64,000 bases of DNA from DASZQL01 sp964391865 (GCA_964391865.1 CAYMNQ010000002.1:496001-560000), one strand, 5' to 3'; positions 15,446-23,653 are shown, counted from the first letter of the stretch. The notes: generated from the sequence alone by a model not told the origin. Program-made: numbers and translations.

Positions 15446-16456
15446 TTACGCTGACGCGTCGAGAACGATCCGGTATCTCGCCTTATCCGCCTTCAGGTGC
15501 GCCAACGCGTCGTTGACTTTCGTCATGGGGAACCGCTCGGTCTGGGCCTTTACGCCGTGGTGGCGCGCGAAACTGAACATGCGGGCGATGTCGCCCGGCC
15601 CGCCGGTCGGGTTCCCGACGATCGACTTGCGCCCCATGATGAGGCTGAAGGGCGAGACCTCGATATTGCTCGTCGCCGCCCCGAGCACGACGAACTTCCC
15701 GGTCGGGCGGAGCGCGTTGATGTAGCGCTGCCAGTCGATCGCGGCGCCGACGGTATTGAGGATCACGTCGAGCGAGTTCGCCGCCGCGTCGAGTTCCTTC
15801 GGGTCGCGGCTGTTGACGATCTCTTCCGCGCCGAACTTCTTTGCTTCCTCCGCCTTCGCGCCGGTGCTGGTGAACGCGACGACGCGGCAGCCCCAGGCGC
15901 GGGCGAACTGCAGCGCCAGGTGCCCCAGCCCGCCGATGCCAACGACGCCCACGCGCGCCGCGGGCGACACGTTGAACTTCACGAACGGGTTGAAGACGGT
16001 GATCCCGGCGCAGAGCAGCGGCGCCGCGGTTTCCGAGTGCAGCCCGTCGGGAACGGGCACGGCCCACGCCCCGTCGCAGCGCACACGGTCGGCGAAGCCG
16101 CCGAAACGCCCGACGATCGTGCTCTCAACGCCGGCGCACAACGGCTGGTCGCCGTTCAGGCACCACTCGCACTGATGGCACGAGCCGCTGAACCAGCCGA
16201 GCCCCACGCGCTGCCCGACCTTCAGGTGCGAGACGTTCGACCCCAGCGCCGCGACCGTTCCGATCACCTCGTGCCCCGGCACGACGGGGTACGGCGAAAA
16301 ACCCCACTCGTTCTCGAGCATCGCGAGATCGCTGTGACAAATGCCGCAGTGGGTGACGGCGATCTCGACGTGATCGGGCTTGATCGGCCCCGGATCGAAC
16401 GATGTGAGTTCGAGCTTCGCACCCTGGCTCTTCGCGGAATACACCTTGAACGGCAT
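15446..16456 (-). CDS. NADP-dependent zinc alcohol/aldehyde reductase, CAD/YahK type
   Basis: The 336-residue MDR enzyme keeps all expected zinc ligands: THCGICHSD (C40 and neighbours), GHEVIG (H62), and the structural lobe CHQCEWCLNGDQPLC. The cofactor motif is VVGIGGLGHLALQ and the following strand ends in FTSTG, compatible with NADP(H). The sequence closely resembles E. coli YahK/Ahr and plant cinnamyl alcohol dehydrogenases, which reduce a broad range of aldehydes. The start at 16456 follows the sequence GCCGTTCAAG typical for the family N-terminus (MPFKVYSAKS) with a GAGGCG ribosome binding site. It is apparently monocistronic. Confidence 0.9.
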   Translation of the reverse strand: MPFKVYSAKSQGAKLELTSFDPGPIKPDHVEIAVTHCGICHSDLAMLENEWGFSPYPVVPGHEVIGTVAALGSNVSHLKVGQRVGLGWFSGSCHQCEWCLNGDQPLCAGVESTIVGRFGGFADRVRCDGAWAVPVPDGLHSETAAPLLCAGITVFNPFVKFNVSPAARVGVVGIGGLGHLALQFARAWGCRVVAFTSTGAKAEEAKKFGAEEIVNSRDPKELDAAANSLDVILNTVGAAIDWQRYINALRPTGKFVVLGAATSNIEVSPFSLIMGRKSIVGNPTGGPGDIARMFSFARHHGVKAQTERFPMTKVNDALAHLKADKARYRIVLDASA

Positions 16457-16553
16457 GGCGACGCCTCCTCGCTGCGGCGCGCCGGCTCCTCGTCAGCCGC
16501 ACGCCGCATGACGGCATCCTACGCCGCGTGGCGGCCGACGACACGAACACGAC

Positions 16554-17114
16554 TCAACGGGGTTTCTCTCCACGGCCAAGATGAAACTCACGGAACGCGA
16601 CGAGCTTGCCGTCGTCGGGAAACAGATCGGCGGCGAGAGACGTCAACGCTTGCTGTGACTCTGGGATGTCGAGTCTACGCGTATGGCCCTCACGCTCGAT
16701 GATCGCTTGCCCGCAGGAGAAGCAAAGTGTGATTGTGGCTCGAATTGACCCGTCCGTATTGAGGCACTCGAAGCGAACATCAGGATGGAACATGCAGCGG
16801 TTGTGCCCGAGCGTTATTCCATTACCCCAGAATGACAGCAGCTCGTGTTGAACTATCTTTCGTTGCGAAGCCGTGAGCACAACTGGGCGGCCGAAAACCG
16901 CTTCTCGAATCGGTTCACCGCGCTGTCGCGCTTCGGCCATCTCACGCGGCGCCGGCGCGTCCACCCGCAACGCTTGCATCGATTCAGCACCAGTAATCGC
17001 GCTGTAGTTCTCAATACCGATGTACGCGCGCATCACGAACGCCAGCGCGAACATCGCGCCCCCGCACAGGAGCGCGATGATCAGCCCAAGCCCAGTCCAA
17101 CGCCTTCGATTCAT
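16554..17114 (-). CDS. Single-pass membrane protein with CxxC, unknown function
   Basis: From ATG 17114 the product has 186 residues. After MNRRRW a hydrophobic helix spans about residues 8-28, and the rest is predicted outside the cytoplasm. A segment ITLCFSCGQAII near 130 carries a CFSC motif, and HNRCMFHPDVRFECLN has two further cysteines. The start overlaps the stop of the SGNH hydrolase gene (ATGA on the minus strand), so both are translated from one mRNA. Base composition is slightly less GC-rich than its neighbours. I do not recognise the family. Confidence 0.65.
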   Translation of the reverse strand: MNRRRWTGLGLIIALLCGGAMFALAFVMRAYIGIENYSAITGAESMQALRVDAPAPREMAEARQRGEPIREAVFGRPVVLTASQRKIVQHELLSFWGNGITLGHNRCMFHPDVRFECLNTDGSIRATITLCFSCGQAIIEREGHTRRLDIPESQQALTSLAADLFPDDGKLVAFREFHLGRGEKPR

Positions 17115-18031
17115 CGCACACAACTATCCGCCGCACGATCGAAACGGTTCCGCCTCCGGCGGCCCAACATCCACATCACGCTGATAACCATCGCGCCCGA
17201 TCCCGGCGTCGGGATCACCATCGCCGCCGCGATCACGTCGTAGCCGGCTTCCGTCGGGTGCGGGTTGGGCAGCACGCTTTGGTCGAGGATGATCTGGGTG
17301 TAGATCGCCTCGTTGCCGCTGAACGACGAGTAGACATCGATGTACCGCCCGCCGTAGGCGTTCGCGAGCTCCGCGATCAGCCCGTTCGCCAGATTCACCG
17401 CCGGGTCCACGAGGTCCGCAAGCGTTTGATCGGCCAAGCCGCGGAACGCGTTGGGGTAGCCGAGCAAGATGAGGTCAGCCGTCGGCAGGCTGCCGCGCAC
17501 CTGATTGAGGATGTTGATGTAGTTCGTCTGCGCGGTCAGCAGCGTCTGGAACACGCGTGTCGCCTGTTCGCTCGGCGGGAGGCTCGGGAAGGCCGGGTCC
17601 TGCGCGAGTTCGAGCAAGTCCGCGCCGACGAACGACAGGCTGACGGTCGAGATCGTTCGCCCCGCCATCGTCTCCGCCGCCACCGCTTCGTTGAAGCGCT
17701 GCATCTGCGTCTGACCCATGTAGTTGGTGTTGAAGACGCGCGAGGTTTCGCTGAGGTCAAAGTACGACCCGGTCGTTTCGCCGGTCAGCGAGATGTTCAG
17801 TACGCTCGGCCGCACCCCGCCGTGCTGCACGGCGAGCGCATCGGCGTAGCGCGAAACGTAGCCGCGGTCGCCGTTCGATGTCTGCGTGTAGCTGGCCTCG
17901 GTGGTGATGCCGAAGCCGTAGGAATCGCCGAGGGCGATGTAGGTGGTGTTGGGTTGGGCAAGGGCGTCCGCCGCGCTGAGGGTCAGCGCGAGAGCCATCG
18001 CGCCGATAAGACGAACAAAACACAACCGCAT
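17111..18031 (-). CDS. Secreted SGNH/GDSL hydrolase with PEP-CTERM-like tail
   Basis: The 306-residue protein starts with a signal peptide (cleavage after ALA at about 25). It contains block I YIALGDSYGFG with the catalytic Ser, GETTGSYF, a central SFVGADLLEL block and the C-terminal catalytic pair in NPHPTEAGY. These are the marks of an SGNH-fold esterase or lipase acting outside the cytoplasm. The C-terminus, IPTPGSGAMVISVMWMLGRRRR, matches the PEP-CTERM/planctomycete sorting pattern: short VPxPG-like motif, hydrophobic stretch, Arg cluster. Twelve residues follow the Arg cluster, which is unusual. The substrate could be an acyl or acetyl ester of an exopolysaccharide or lipid. Confidence 0.85.
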   Translation of the reverse strand: MRLCFVRLIGAMALALTLSAADALAQPNTTYIALGDSYGFGITTEASYTQTSNGDRGYVSRYADALAVQHGGVRPSVLNISLTGETTGSYFDLSETSRVFNTNYMGQTQMQRFNEAVAAETMAGRTISTVSLSFVGADLLELAQDPAFPSLPPSEQATRVFQTLLTAQTNYINILNQVRGSLPTADLILLGYPNAFRGLADQTLADLVDPAVNLANGLIAELANAYGGRYIDVYSSFSGNEAIYTQIILDQSVLPNPHPTEAGYDVIAAAMVIPTPGSGAMVISVMWMLGRRRRNRFDRAADSCVR

Positions 18032-18278
18032 GGGGAACTCCTCTCGACTCCCGCTAACCGCCGTCTCCTGCCGCGGTTCGGAGATTCAATCTCGCAGCAG
18101 TTGAGGGCCAAGTCAAGGCGATTTGGCGCGATGAGCACCAAACCGGCGGTTGCAAAGGAGATCAGAAGCGCATCGGAAAGGGTCGCCACCGGCAGGAGCG
18201 GGGGTATCATGGTGCGCCGTGATGGCAGGGCCGATTGTGAGCCGCTGGATCATGGCGCCGGCACAACTGGGAGGATTC

Positions 18279-19121
18279 ATGCAGCAGCGCACTCGATCCG
18301 TTCAGTGGTTAGAGGGGATGCGTGCGCTCGCGATCGGCGCGGCGGCTGCCACACTCACCGGCTGCGCGAATTACCGCGTGCCGGGCGAAGCGGCAGACTT
18401 CCGCGCCATGGGCATCTCGCAGGAGGACGTCGATTCGCAAACCGATGCCTCCATCGCCGAGCTCATGCGTCGCCAGCCGCTCGCGTCGTTCCCCGCTTCC
18501 ATCGCGGTCGCGCATGTGCAGGGCCCCGGGTACCGTTCGTGGACGCACGACAGCTACGGCCGCGGACGCTACTCGCTCGTAATGGACCGCGAAGCGGAGC
18601 GCGACGAGCACGTGGAGCGACTGACAGCGTTGCCCATGGTCGCCACCATCGGCCCGCTCAACCGCCTGATCGTGACCGAGCAACTCGACGACCAGATGGA
18701 TATCCGACGTGCCGCCGCGCAGGTCCGCGCGGACATGGTGCTGCTCTATACCTTCGATACACGCTTCGGCACGGAGACGCTCGTTCCCGCGCTCGGCACG
18801 TTCACACTCGGCCTGTTCCCCGCCGAGCAGGCGCGGGTCACGACCACCGCATCGGCGGCCTTGATCGATACGCGCAGCGGTTTCGTCTACTGGCTGGGCG
18901 AAGGCTCGGCGAAGAAAGACCAACTCGCCAACCTGTGGACCTCAACCGAAGCCGTCGACCAAAGCCGCCGACGCGCCGAGGCAGAGGCGTTCCACAAGCT
19001 GGTCGGCGAGTTCGAAGCATCCTGGCCCGCCGTGGTCCAGCGGTTCGCCCGACCAGGATCTCCGGAGCCGGTGATCCAGTCGCCGCCGAGCTATTCATGG
19101 TCGGCGACGGACCTGAAGTAA
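18279..19121 (+). CDS. Lipoprotein of unknown function
   Basis: The start at 18279 follows GGGAGGATTC, a strong ribosome binding site. The 280-residue protein has a signal peptide ending in the lipobox LTGC (Cys at about 29). The mature part contains IAVAHVQGPGYRSWTHDSYG, RADMVLLYTFDTRFG and TASAALIDTRSGFVYWLGEG, typical of planctomycete lipoproteins with a TolB/PEGA-like alpha-beta domain that are annotated as hypothetical. A C-terminal helix contains VDQSRRRAEAEAFHKLVGEF. No catalytic motif is visible. It stands alone between divergent SGNH and downstream DHS genes. Confidence 0.72.
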   Translation: MQQRTRSVQWLEGMRALAIGAAAATLTGCANYRVPGEAADFRAMGISQEDVDSQTDASIAELMRRQPLASFPASIAVAHVQGPGYRSWTHDSYGRGRYSLVMDREAERDEHVERLTALPMVATIGPLNRLIVTEQLDDQMDIRRAAAQVRADMVLLYTFDTRFGTETLVPALGTFTLGLFPAEQARVTTTASAALIDTRSGFVYWLGEGSAKKDQLANLWTSTEAVDQSRRRAEAEAFHKLVGEFEASWPAVVQRFARPGSPEPVIQSPPSYSWSATDLK

Positions 19122-19170
19122 GTGATTGGCGCTGCCGGCGCTCCGGCTGAAACTCGCTGCGTTGACAGCA

Positions 19171-19176
19171 TATAAT
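19171..19176 (+). promoter_or_regulatory. Consensus -10 box (TATAAT) of the deoxyhypusine-synthase-like gene
   Basis: TATAAT at 19171-19176 is followed by a leader of about 180 nt. The TTGACA only 3 nt upstream is too close to be its -35; TGAAAC at 19148-19153 has the right distance (17 nt) but is weak. Confidence 0.5.
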
Positions 19177-19256
19177 GTCCCCGCCGTCGCCACCCCCGAC
19201 GGCACATCACAACACCCGCACCGTCAGCCAGGGGGGCTTGGCTGCATGAAGAAGGC

Positions 19257-19342
19257 ATCGGGGACCGGGCAACCGGCACCAGTTGATCGGCGGCGACGTC
19301 ACGCCGCAGTTCCGAACTGATGCCCGATGCCCGGTCCCTGAT
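19257..19342 (+). promoter_or_regulatory. Nested stem structure in the leader of the DHS-like gene, candidate riboregulator
   Basis: ATCGGGGACCGGGCA (19257-19271) pairs with TGCCCGGTCCCTGAT (19328-19342) over 15 positions with one G-U. Inside, AGTTGATCGG pairs with CCGAACT, and GCGGCG pairs with CGCCGC around an ACGTCA loop. The outer stem ends 3-6 nt before the CTCTGGAG ribosome binding region. A small hairpin GCCAGGGGGGCTTGGC precedes it. It could be a metabolite-sensing or protein-binding leader; no known riboswitch class is recognised. Confidence 0.45.
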
Positions 19343-19360
19343 CCCTCTGGAGATCGCCCC

Positions 19361-20497
19361 ATGGCCAACGGAAAATGGACGAAGAAGGAACTCCTCTCCC
19401 GCCCCGTCGAGCACATCGACATCACCTCGTTCGACGCGCGCCCGGTCATCGACTCCTACCGCGAGATGGCGTACACCAGCCGCACGCTCGCGCAGGCGGC
19501 GGACATCTACTCGATGATGCTCAAGGACAAGGAGTGCGCGGTGATCCTCACCCTCGCCGGCTCGCTCATCAGCGCGGGCCTGAAGAAGGCGATCATCACG
19601 CTCATCGAGAACAACATGATCGACGCGATCGTCTCGACCGGCGCCAACATCGTCGACCAGGATTTCTTCGAGGGCCTCGGATTCAAGCACTACATCGCCC
19701 CCGGCTCGCCCGAGGCCCCGCCCGTCGATGACATGACGCTCCGCAACCTGATGATCGACCGCATCTACGACACCTACATCGACGAGGACGATCTGCGCGA
19801 GTGCGACGCCGTCACGAAGAAGATCTTCGACATGTTCGAGCCCGGCGCCTACTCCAGCCGCGAGCTGATCGACGGCATGGGCGCGTACCTCGCGAAGAAC
19901 CACGCGAAGAACGAGTCGATCGTGAAGACGTGCCACCAGAAGCGCGTGCCGATCTTCGTCCCCGCGTTCAGCGACTGCTCCGCCGGCTTCGGCATCGTGC
20001 TGCAGCAGACCGAAGCGATCGAGGAAGGCCGCGGGCAGATCGCGTTCGACAGCGGCAAGGATTTCCGCGAACTGACTGATATCAAGTTGGCTTGCAAGGA
20101 CACGGGCCTCCTCATGCTCGGCGGCGGCGTGCCCAAGAACTTCGCGCAGGACATCGTCGTCGCGGCGGAACTCCTGAACGAGCGCAAGGGCGGCAAGGCC
20201 CGCGGCGACATCGGCATGCACAAGTACGCCATCCAGATGACCGTCGCCGACTCGCGCGACGGCGCGCTCTCCGGCTCCACCCTCCGCGAAGCGTGCTCGT
20301 GGGGCAAGGTCGATGTCGTCCACGAGCAGATGGTCTTCGGCGAACTCACCGCGCTCTTCCCGCTCCTCGCCAGCGACGCGTTCCACCGCAAGGCATGGAA
20401 GGGCCGCAAGGCGTTCAAGTTCGCGGACCTGTTCGAGAAGCCGGCGACGGCGCGGGCGGGCGCGAAGGGCGGGAAGAAGACGGCCGCGGCGCGGTAA
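19361..20497 (+). CDS. Deoxyhypusine synthase family protein (bacterial DHS/homospermidine synthase-like)
   Basis: The 378-residue protein has the family hallmarks: YTSRTLAQAADIYSMML, ILTLAGSLISAGLKKAII, IVSTGANIVDQDFFEGLG, FVPAFSDCSAGFGI and LLMLGGGVPKNFAQD, in which K259 occupies the position of the catalytic lysine of eukaryotic DHS. Deoxyhypusine synthase moves an aminobutyl group from spermidine to a lysine of eIF5A using NAD; bacteria have no eIF5A, and homologues in bacteria are thought to make homospermidine or related polyamines, or to modify an unknown acceptor. The start at 19361 is supported by CTGGAG 9 nt upstream and the short basic C-terminal tail (GAKGGKKTAAAR) is extra. It is followed by a strong terminator, so it is monocistronic. 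Confidence 0.9.
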   Translation: MANGKWTKKELLSRPVEHIDITSFDARPVIDSYREMAYTSRTLAQAADIYSMMLKDKECAVILTLAGSLISAGLKKAIITLIENNMIDAIVSTGANIVDQDFFEGLGFKHYIAPGSPEAPPVDDMTLRNLMIDRIYDTYIDEDDLRECDAVTKKIFDMFEPGAYSSRELIDGMGAYLAKNHAKNESIVKTCHQKRVPIFVPAFSDCSAGFGIVLQQTEAIEEGRGQIAFDSGKDFRELTDIKLACKDTGLLMLGGGVPKNFAQDIVVAAELLNERKGGKARGDIGMHKYAIQMTVADSRDGALSGSTLREACSWGKVDVVHEQMVFGELTALFPLLASDAFHRKAWKGRKAFKFADLFEKPATARAGAKGGKKTAAAR

Positions 20498-20563
20498 CTC
20501 GCAATGCATCACTGTGTGCAGACCTAAGCAACGGCCTCTTCGAATAGTGCGAAACTCAAGCAG

Positions 20564-20589
20564 TCGGCCGCCACGTGGCGGCCGATTTT
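20564..20589 (+). terminator. Rho-independent terminator of the DHS-like gene
   Basis: A perfect 22-nt palindrome TCGGCCGCCACGTGGCGGCCGA cannot be written more compactly than its arms TCGGCCGCCAC/GTGGCGGCCGA (20564-20585), followed by TTTT. It lies 67 nt after the stop codon. Confidence 0.85.
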
Positions 20590-20697
20590 CATTTACAAGC
20601 CTCTGTGTCGGCCGATCCCACCGAGTTATGATTCACGCGTTGCAACGACGGCCGATTGGACACTTCGCCGACTCTACAACGAATCACGGAGCCGAGC

Positions 20698-21642
20698 ATG
20701 TCAACTCCGCGGCATCACCCACGCTTCGATCTTGAGTCCGCACTCCGTCAATGCTCCCTCGACGAGGTGCGCCGACAAATTCGTGCCTATGTCGAGCAAC
20801 GGGCCAAAGATCATCCCGAAGACTACGCCGATCCGTCGGCAATCGACGATCACATTCGACTGATGGAACCAGGCGGCGCGCAGATCATCGCTCCGATTCA
20901 TATTGCGGTCGTTGAGCAACTGCGCCGTGAGCTTCATGTCAGAAGTGCAGCCACCAGAGTTGTTCCGATAGACGTCATGATCTGGGCCGCCGGGGAGCCT
21001 GCGCTGCGATGGGGCCCGAAGCTCGGAGGAGTTCCGTACCGCCCGTCCGGCGCAGGGTGGCCGATGCAAGCCCCGGGCAAGCCGTTGAGCTTCATCGGCC
21101 AGATTTGCTTCGCGGACTCCGCCGACATCTTGCCTCCGTCGGTGAGACGAGCGGTGAAGGATGATGTGCTCCTGATCTTTGGCGCCTGTCACGCGGAAGA
21201 CTCGAGCATGCAAGTGGATTGCTACGCCTGTTGCTATGAGCCTGGGGCTTTCTACACCGAATGGCAGACGATCGGCCTCGAAGTTCCTCTGAATGTTGAA
21301 GTGCCGGCCGAGGTCCAGACGCGCCCCGTCGCGCACGCACAGCTGCTACGAACGGAAGACTTCGATGGTGTGCCAGATGACCATCCTGTCTTTCATTTGA
21401 AGCAGGGCTATCTCATCGATTGCCTTCAAGGGGGCAAGATCGGTGGCCTCGCAAACTACGTGCAAAACGACATCGAAGATGCATGCTTTCTTGCCGCTCT
21501 AGGCTCGGTGCGTTCGACCGAGAGCGACCCGCTCAGCGGCGATCGGGGCGATCGCTCCTATGTGATGTTCGACGACATGGGCTGCTTGTACTTCGTGGTT
21601 AATGCCGATGGTGACCTCGAGTGGGACATGCAGGGCTACTAG
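20698..21642 (+). CDS. DUF1963 (YwqG-like) protein
   Basis: The 314-residue cytoplasmic protein carries the DUF1963 pattern: PKLGGVPYRPSGAGWPM near 108-124, then KPLSFIGQICFAD, and later HPVFHLKQGYLIDCLQGGKIGG and RSYVMFDDMGCLYFVVNADG. YwqG-family proteins are uncharacterised; some are linked to polymorphic toxin loci as presumed immunity proteins. The N-terminal 100 residues are helical and charged. The start at 20698 has GGAG 9 nt upstream. Base composition is lower in GC than its neighbours, which may indicate a more recent arrival. No toxin gene is adjacent. Confidence 0.78.
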   Translation: MSTPRHHPRFDLESALRQCSLDEVRRQIRAYVEQRAKDHPEDYADPSAIDDHIRLMEPGGAQIIAPIHIAVVEQLRRELHVRSAATRVVPIDVMIWAAGEPALRWGPKLGGVPYRPSGAGWPMQAPGKPLSFIGQICFADSADILPPSVRRAVKDDVLLIFGACHAEDSSMQVDCYACCYEPGAFYTEWQTIGLEVPLNVEVPAEVQTRPVAHAQLLRTEDFDGVPDDHPVFHLKQGYLIDCLQGGKIGGLANYVQNDIEDACFLAALGSVRSTESDPLSGDRGDRSYVMFDDMGCLYFVVNADGDLEWDMQGY

Positions 21643-21722
21643 GCGCCCGCGAGAGGAGATCGAAATTCCTAGTTCTGGTGGCGTGATGGCGATCCGTGCC
21701 AATCTCGGGTAGAACCCCCGGC

Positions 21723-22682
21723 ATGCCGCCTCTCGGCTCTCCGCCGCATCTCGACTCCATCTCGCGCAGCCTCACGCTCCGCTCGCTCTACCCCTTCGTC
21801 CTACGCGCCTTCGCCGACATCGACCCCGCGCGGCGCTCATCCATGCGTGTGCTCGACATCCCCGCCGGCGGCGGCATCCTCAGCGTCCCCCTCGCCGCCG
21901 CCGGGTTTCAGGTCACGCCCGCCGACCTCTTCCCTGAAACACTCACTGACACATTGAAGCGCCACGAGGGCTGCACGGTCCTCGAGTTCTTCAAGCGCGA
22001 GGCCGACGGCGTGGACCTCCCCGCGCCCATCGCCGCCGCGCTGCTCGGCGATCGCGCCGCAAGCCTCAAGCCCCAAGACCCAAGCCTCTCCCCCGTCGCC
22101 GCCGACATGGAAGCCCGCCTCCCCTTCGAGAGCGCGACTTTCGACATCGTCCTCTGCGTCGAGGGCATCGAGCATGTGAAGAACCGGCACGAGATGCTCG
22201 ACGAGTTCCGGCGCGTGCTGAAGCCGGGCGGGCGGCTCATCCTCACCACGCCCAACCTGCTCTCGCTGCGAGCGCGCCTCGCGTACGCCCTCGCCGGGCA
22301 GCGCGCGTTCAAGAGTTATGTTGACGAATACACGAGCGTGTGGGGTCGCTCCGCCGACGGCTCACGCACGTACCACGGGCACGCGTTCCTCGTGAATTAC
22401 TTCCAGGTGCGGTATAGCCTGCACCACTGCGGCTTCCGCATCCGCCGACTGCTCCGCTCGAACTGGAGCCTCAGCAGCATCGCGCTGCTGCCCCTCGTGC
22501 CGCTGGTGTGGCTCGCAACAACGGTCTCGCAACGCCGCGCCGTGAAAAAGTTCGAGCGACTGAAGCGCGAGGGGTGCGTGCCCGCCGACGCAGAGGTGCC
22601 GTACGCGGAGATGATGCGCCACCTTCTGTCGCCCGAGATTCTGCTGAATTCAACGCTGATCGTCGAAGCCGAAGCGCGGTGA
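21723..22682 (+). CDS. Class I SAM-dependent methyltransferase with in-frame repeat insertion
   Basis: From ATG 21723 the product has 319 residues. Motif I is VLDIPAGGGILSVPLAAAG (43-61), the acidic loop follows ADLFP, and the post-I strand is FDIVLCVEGIEHVKN (140-154), then LKPGGRLILTTPN. This is the Methyltransf_11/UbiE-like fold. C-terminal residues 260-280 are hydrophobic (SIALLPLVPLVWLATTVS), suggesting membrane attachment and a lipid or polysaccharide substrate. Residues about 112-125 (AASLKPQDPSLSPV) are encoded by a CAAGCCCCAAG-family repeat at 22059-22093, placed in the loop before the conserved 'DME-RLPF' segment. An in-frame GTG at 21696 is an alternative start. Confidence 0.82.
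   Translation: MPPLGSPPHLDSISRSLTLRSLYPFVLRAFADIDPARRSSMRVLDIPAGGGILSVPLAAAGFQVTPADLFPETLTDTLKRHEGCTVLEFFKREADGVDLPAPIAAALLGDRAASLKPQDPSLSPVAADMEARLPFESATFDIVLCVEGIEHVKNRHEMLDEFRRVLKPGGRLILTTPNLLSLRARLAYALAGQRAFKSYVDEYTSVWGRSADGSRTYHGHAFLVNYFQVRYSLHHCGFRIRRLLRSNWSLSSIALLPLVPLVWLATTVSQRRAVKKFERLKREGCVPADAEVPYAEMMRHLLSPEILLNSTLIVEAEAR
22059..22093. repeat. CAAGCCCCAAG-family repeat inside the methyltransferase gene
   Basis: GCAAGCCTCAAGCCCCAAG followed by ACCCAAGCCTCTCCCC. The C-rich strand is the sense strand and the frame is kept. Confidence 0.75.
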
Positions 22683-22721
22683 ACGCTGAACCGATGGCCG
22701 CGCGTCGTGAGTCCTCCGCGG

Positions 22722-22759
22722 GTGCCACGAGTCTCGGCAGCTTTGGGCCGAGACTCGTG
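22722..22759. repeat. Fold-back element F2 between the methyltransferase and ubiX
   Basis: GTGCCACGAGTCTCGG (22722-22737) is followed by a 10-nt loop and CCGAGACTCGTG (22748-22759), a perfect 12-bp stem. It starts 39 nt after the methyltransferase stop, in a convergent gap, so it may act as a terminator. Only one half of the two-hairpin architecture is present. Confidence 0.75.
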
Positions 22760-22825
22760 CGATCGCACAGGGAATCTCGCACACGCCGTCACGCTGGTTC
22801 ACGCGTCGCGTCTTATTCCCATCGC

Positions 22826-22859
22826 CGCAAGCCGCATCCCGCACCCCGCAAGACGCGCC
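22826..22859. repeat. CGCAAGCCGCACCCCGC-family interspersed repeat
   Basis: CGCAAGCCGCATCCCGCAC followed by CCCGCAAGACGCGCC lies directly after the ubiX stop codon side. The same type occurs inside nfo (37368-37399) and at 57091-57121. Confidence 0.7.
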
Positions 22860-22861
22860 CG

Positions 22862-23524
22862 TCACTCATCCTCATCCCCGCCCCGCCCGGCGTTCACATG
22901 CTCCTCCCACCGCGCCTTGATCTCGTGCTCGCACCCCATCAGATCAAGCAGTCGCGCCGCCACGAAATCCACAACATCCCCGACCGTCCGCGGAAGGAGA
23001 TAGAACCCCGGATTCGCCGGGCACACGATCGCGCCGGCGAGCGTGAGCGTCTCCATCGCGCGGATATCGATCAGTGTCAGCGGCGCCTCGCGGTGCGCGA
23101 GGATCAGCTTGCGGCGTTCCTTCAGCGCACACGCCGCCGCCCGCGCCACCAGCGTGTCGCCCACGCCGACGGCGATCGCGTTGAGGGTCCGCGCCGAGCA
23201 CGGCACGATCACCATCCCGTCATGCACGAACGAACCCGACCCGATCGCCGCCCCGACGTCCTTTGGCGAGTAGTAATGCAGACCACGCGATTCGCAGTCA
23301 GCCCCCTCGGGCAGCTTCGCCAGCGACGCGAGCGACGCCGACCCGGCGCTGATCGCTTCCAGCCCCAGCTCGTCGCGCAGCAGGCGTTGACCAAGAGGAG
23401 TGATCGCAAGATGGCACTCGTGCCCCGCTCGGAGGATGCATTCGATCACGCGCTGCGCGTAGAGCGCACCCGACGCCCCCGTGATGCCGACGATGAACCG
23501 CTTCCGGCCGCTCGATTCGCGCAT
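22862..23524 (-). CDS. ubiX: Flavin prenyltransferase UbiX
   Basis: The 220-residue protein has the UbiX/Pad1 FMN-binding start FIVGITGASGALYAQR (10-25), the phosphate-site segment VIVPCSARTLNAIAVGVGDTLVARA and the C-terminal half LILAHREAPLTLIDIRAMETLTLAGAIVCPANPGFY. UbiX joins dimethylallyl phosphate to reduced FMN to make the prenylated flavin used by UbiD-type decarboxylases. In this lineage it probably serves menaquinone/futalosine or aromatic acid metabolism; no ubiD is in the window. The acidic tail GGDEDE is not conserved. It reads away from tyrS across fold-back F3. Confidence 0.95.
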   Translation of the reverse strand: MRESSGRKRFIVGITGASGALYAQRVIECILRAGHECHLAITPLGQRLLRDELGLEAISAGSASLASLAKLPEGADCESRGLHYYSPKDVGAAIGSGSFVHDGMVIVPCSARTLNAIAVGVGDTLVARAAACALKERRKLILAHREAPLTLIDIRAMETLTLAGAIVCPANPGFYLLPRTVGDVVDFVAARLLDLMGCEHEIKARWEEHVNAGRGGDEDE

Positions 23525-23549
23525 AGTTGAGGATTATAGGCTCGAAAAG

Positions 23550-23653
23550 ACGTGCCACGACAATCAGGCTCCTTCGGATTGTCGTGCGATGGGTTGTTCT
23601 GCGCCTGATGGCGGGAGCACGACAATTCCCAGCGCGGGATTGTCGTGGCACGT
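23550..23653. repeat. Fold-back element F3 between tyrS and ubiX
   Basis: Two tandem hairpins: GTGCCACGACAATC (23552-23565) with GATTGTCGTGC (23577-23587), and GCACGACAAT (23617-23626) with ATTGTCGTGGCAC (23639-23651). The outer arms ACGTGCCACGACAATC and GATTGTCGTGGCACGT are also perfect inverted repeats. It starts 16 nt after the tyrS stop (minus strand) and occupies most of the gap. Confidence 0.85.

Noticed and set aside
19160..19176. TTGACA next to TATAAT as a consensus promoter
   Set aside because: Only 3 nt separate the two hexamers, too short for a sigma70 -35/-10 pair. Only the TATAAT was kept.
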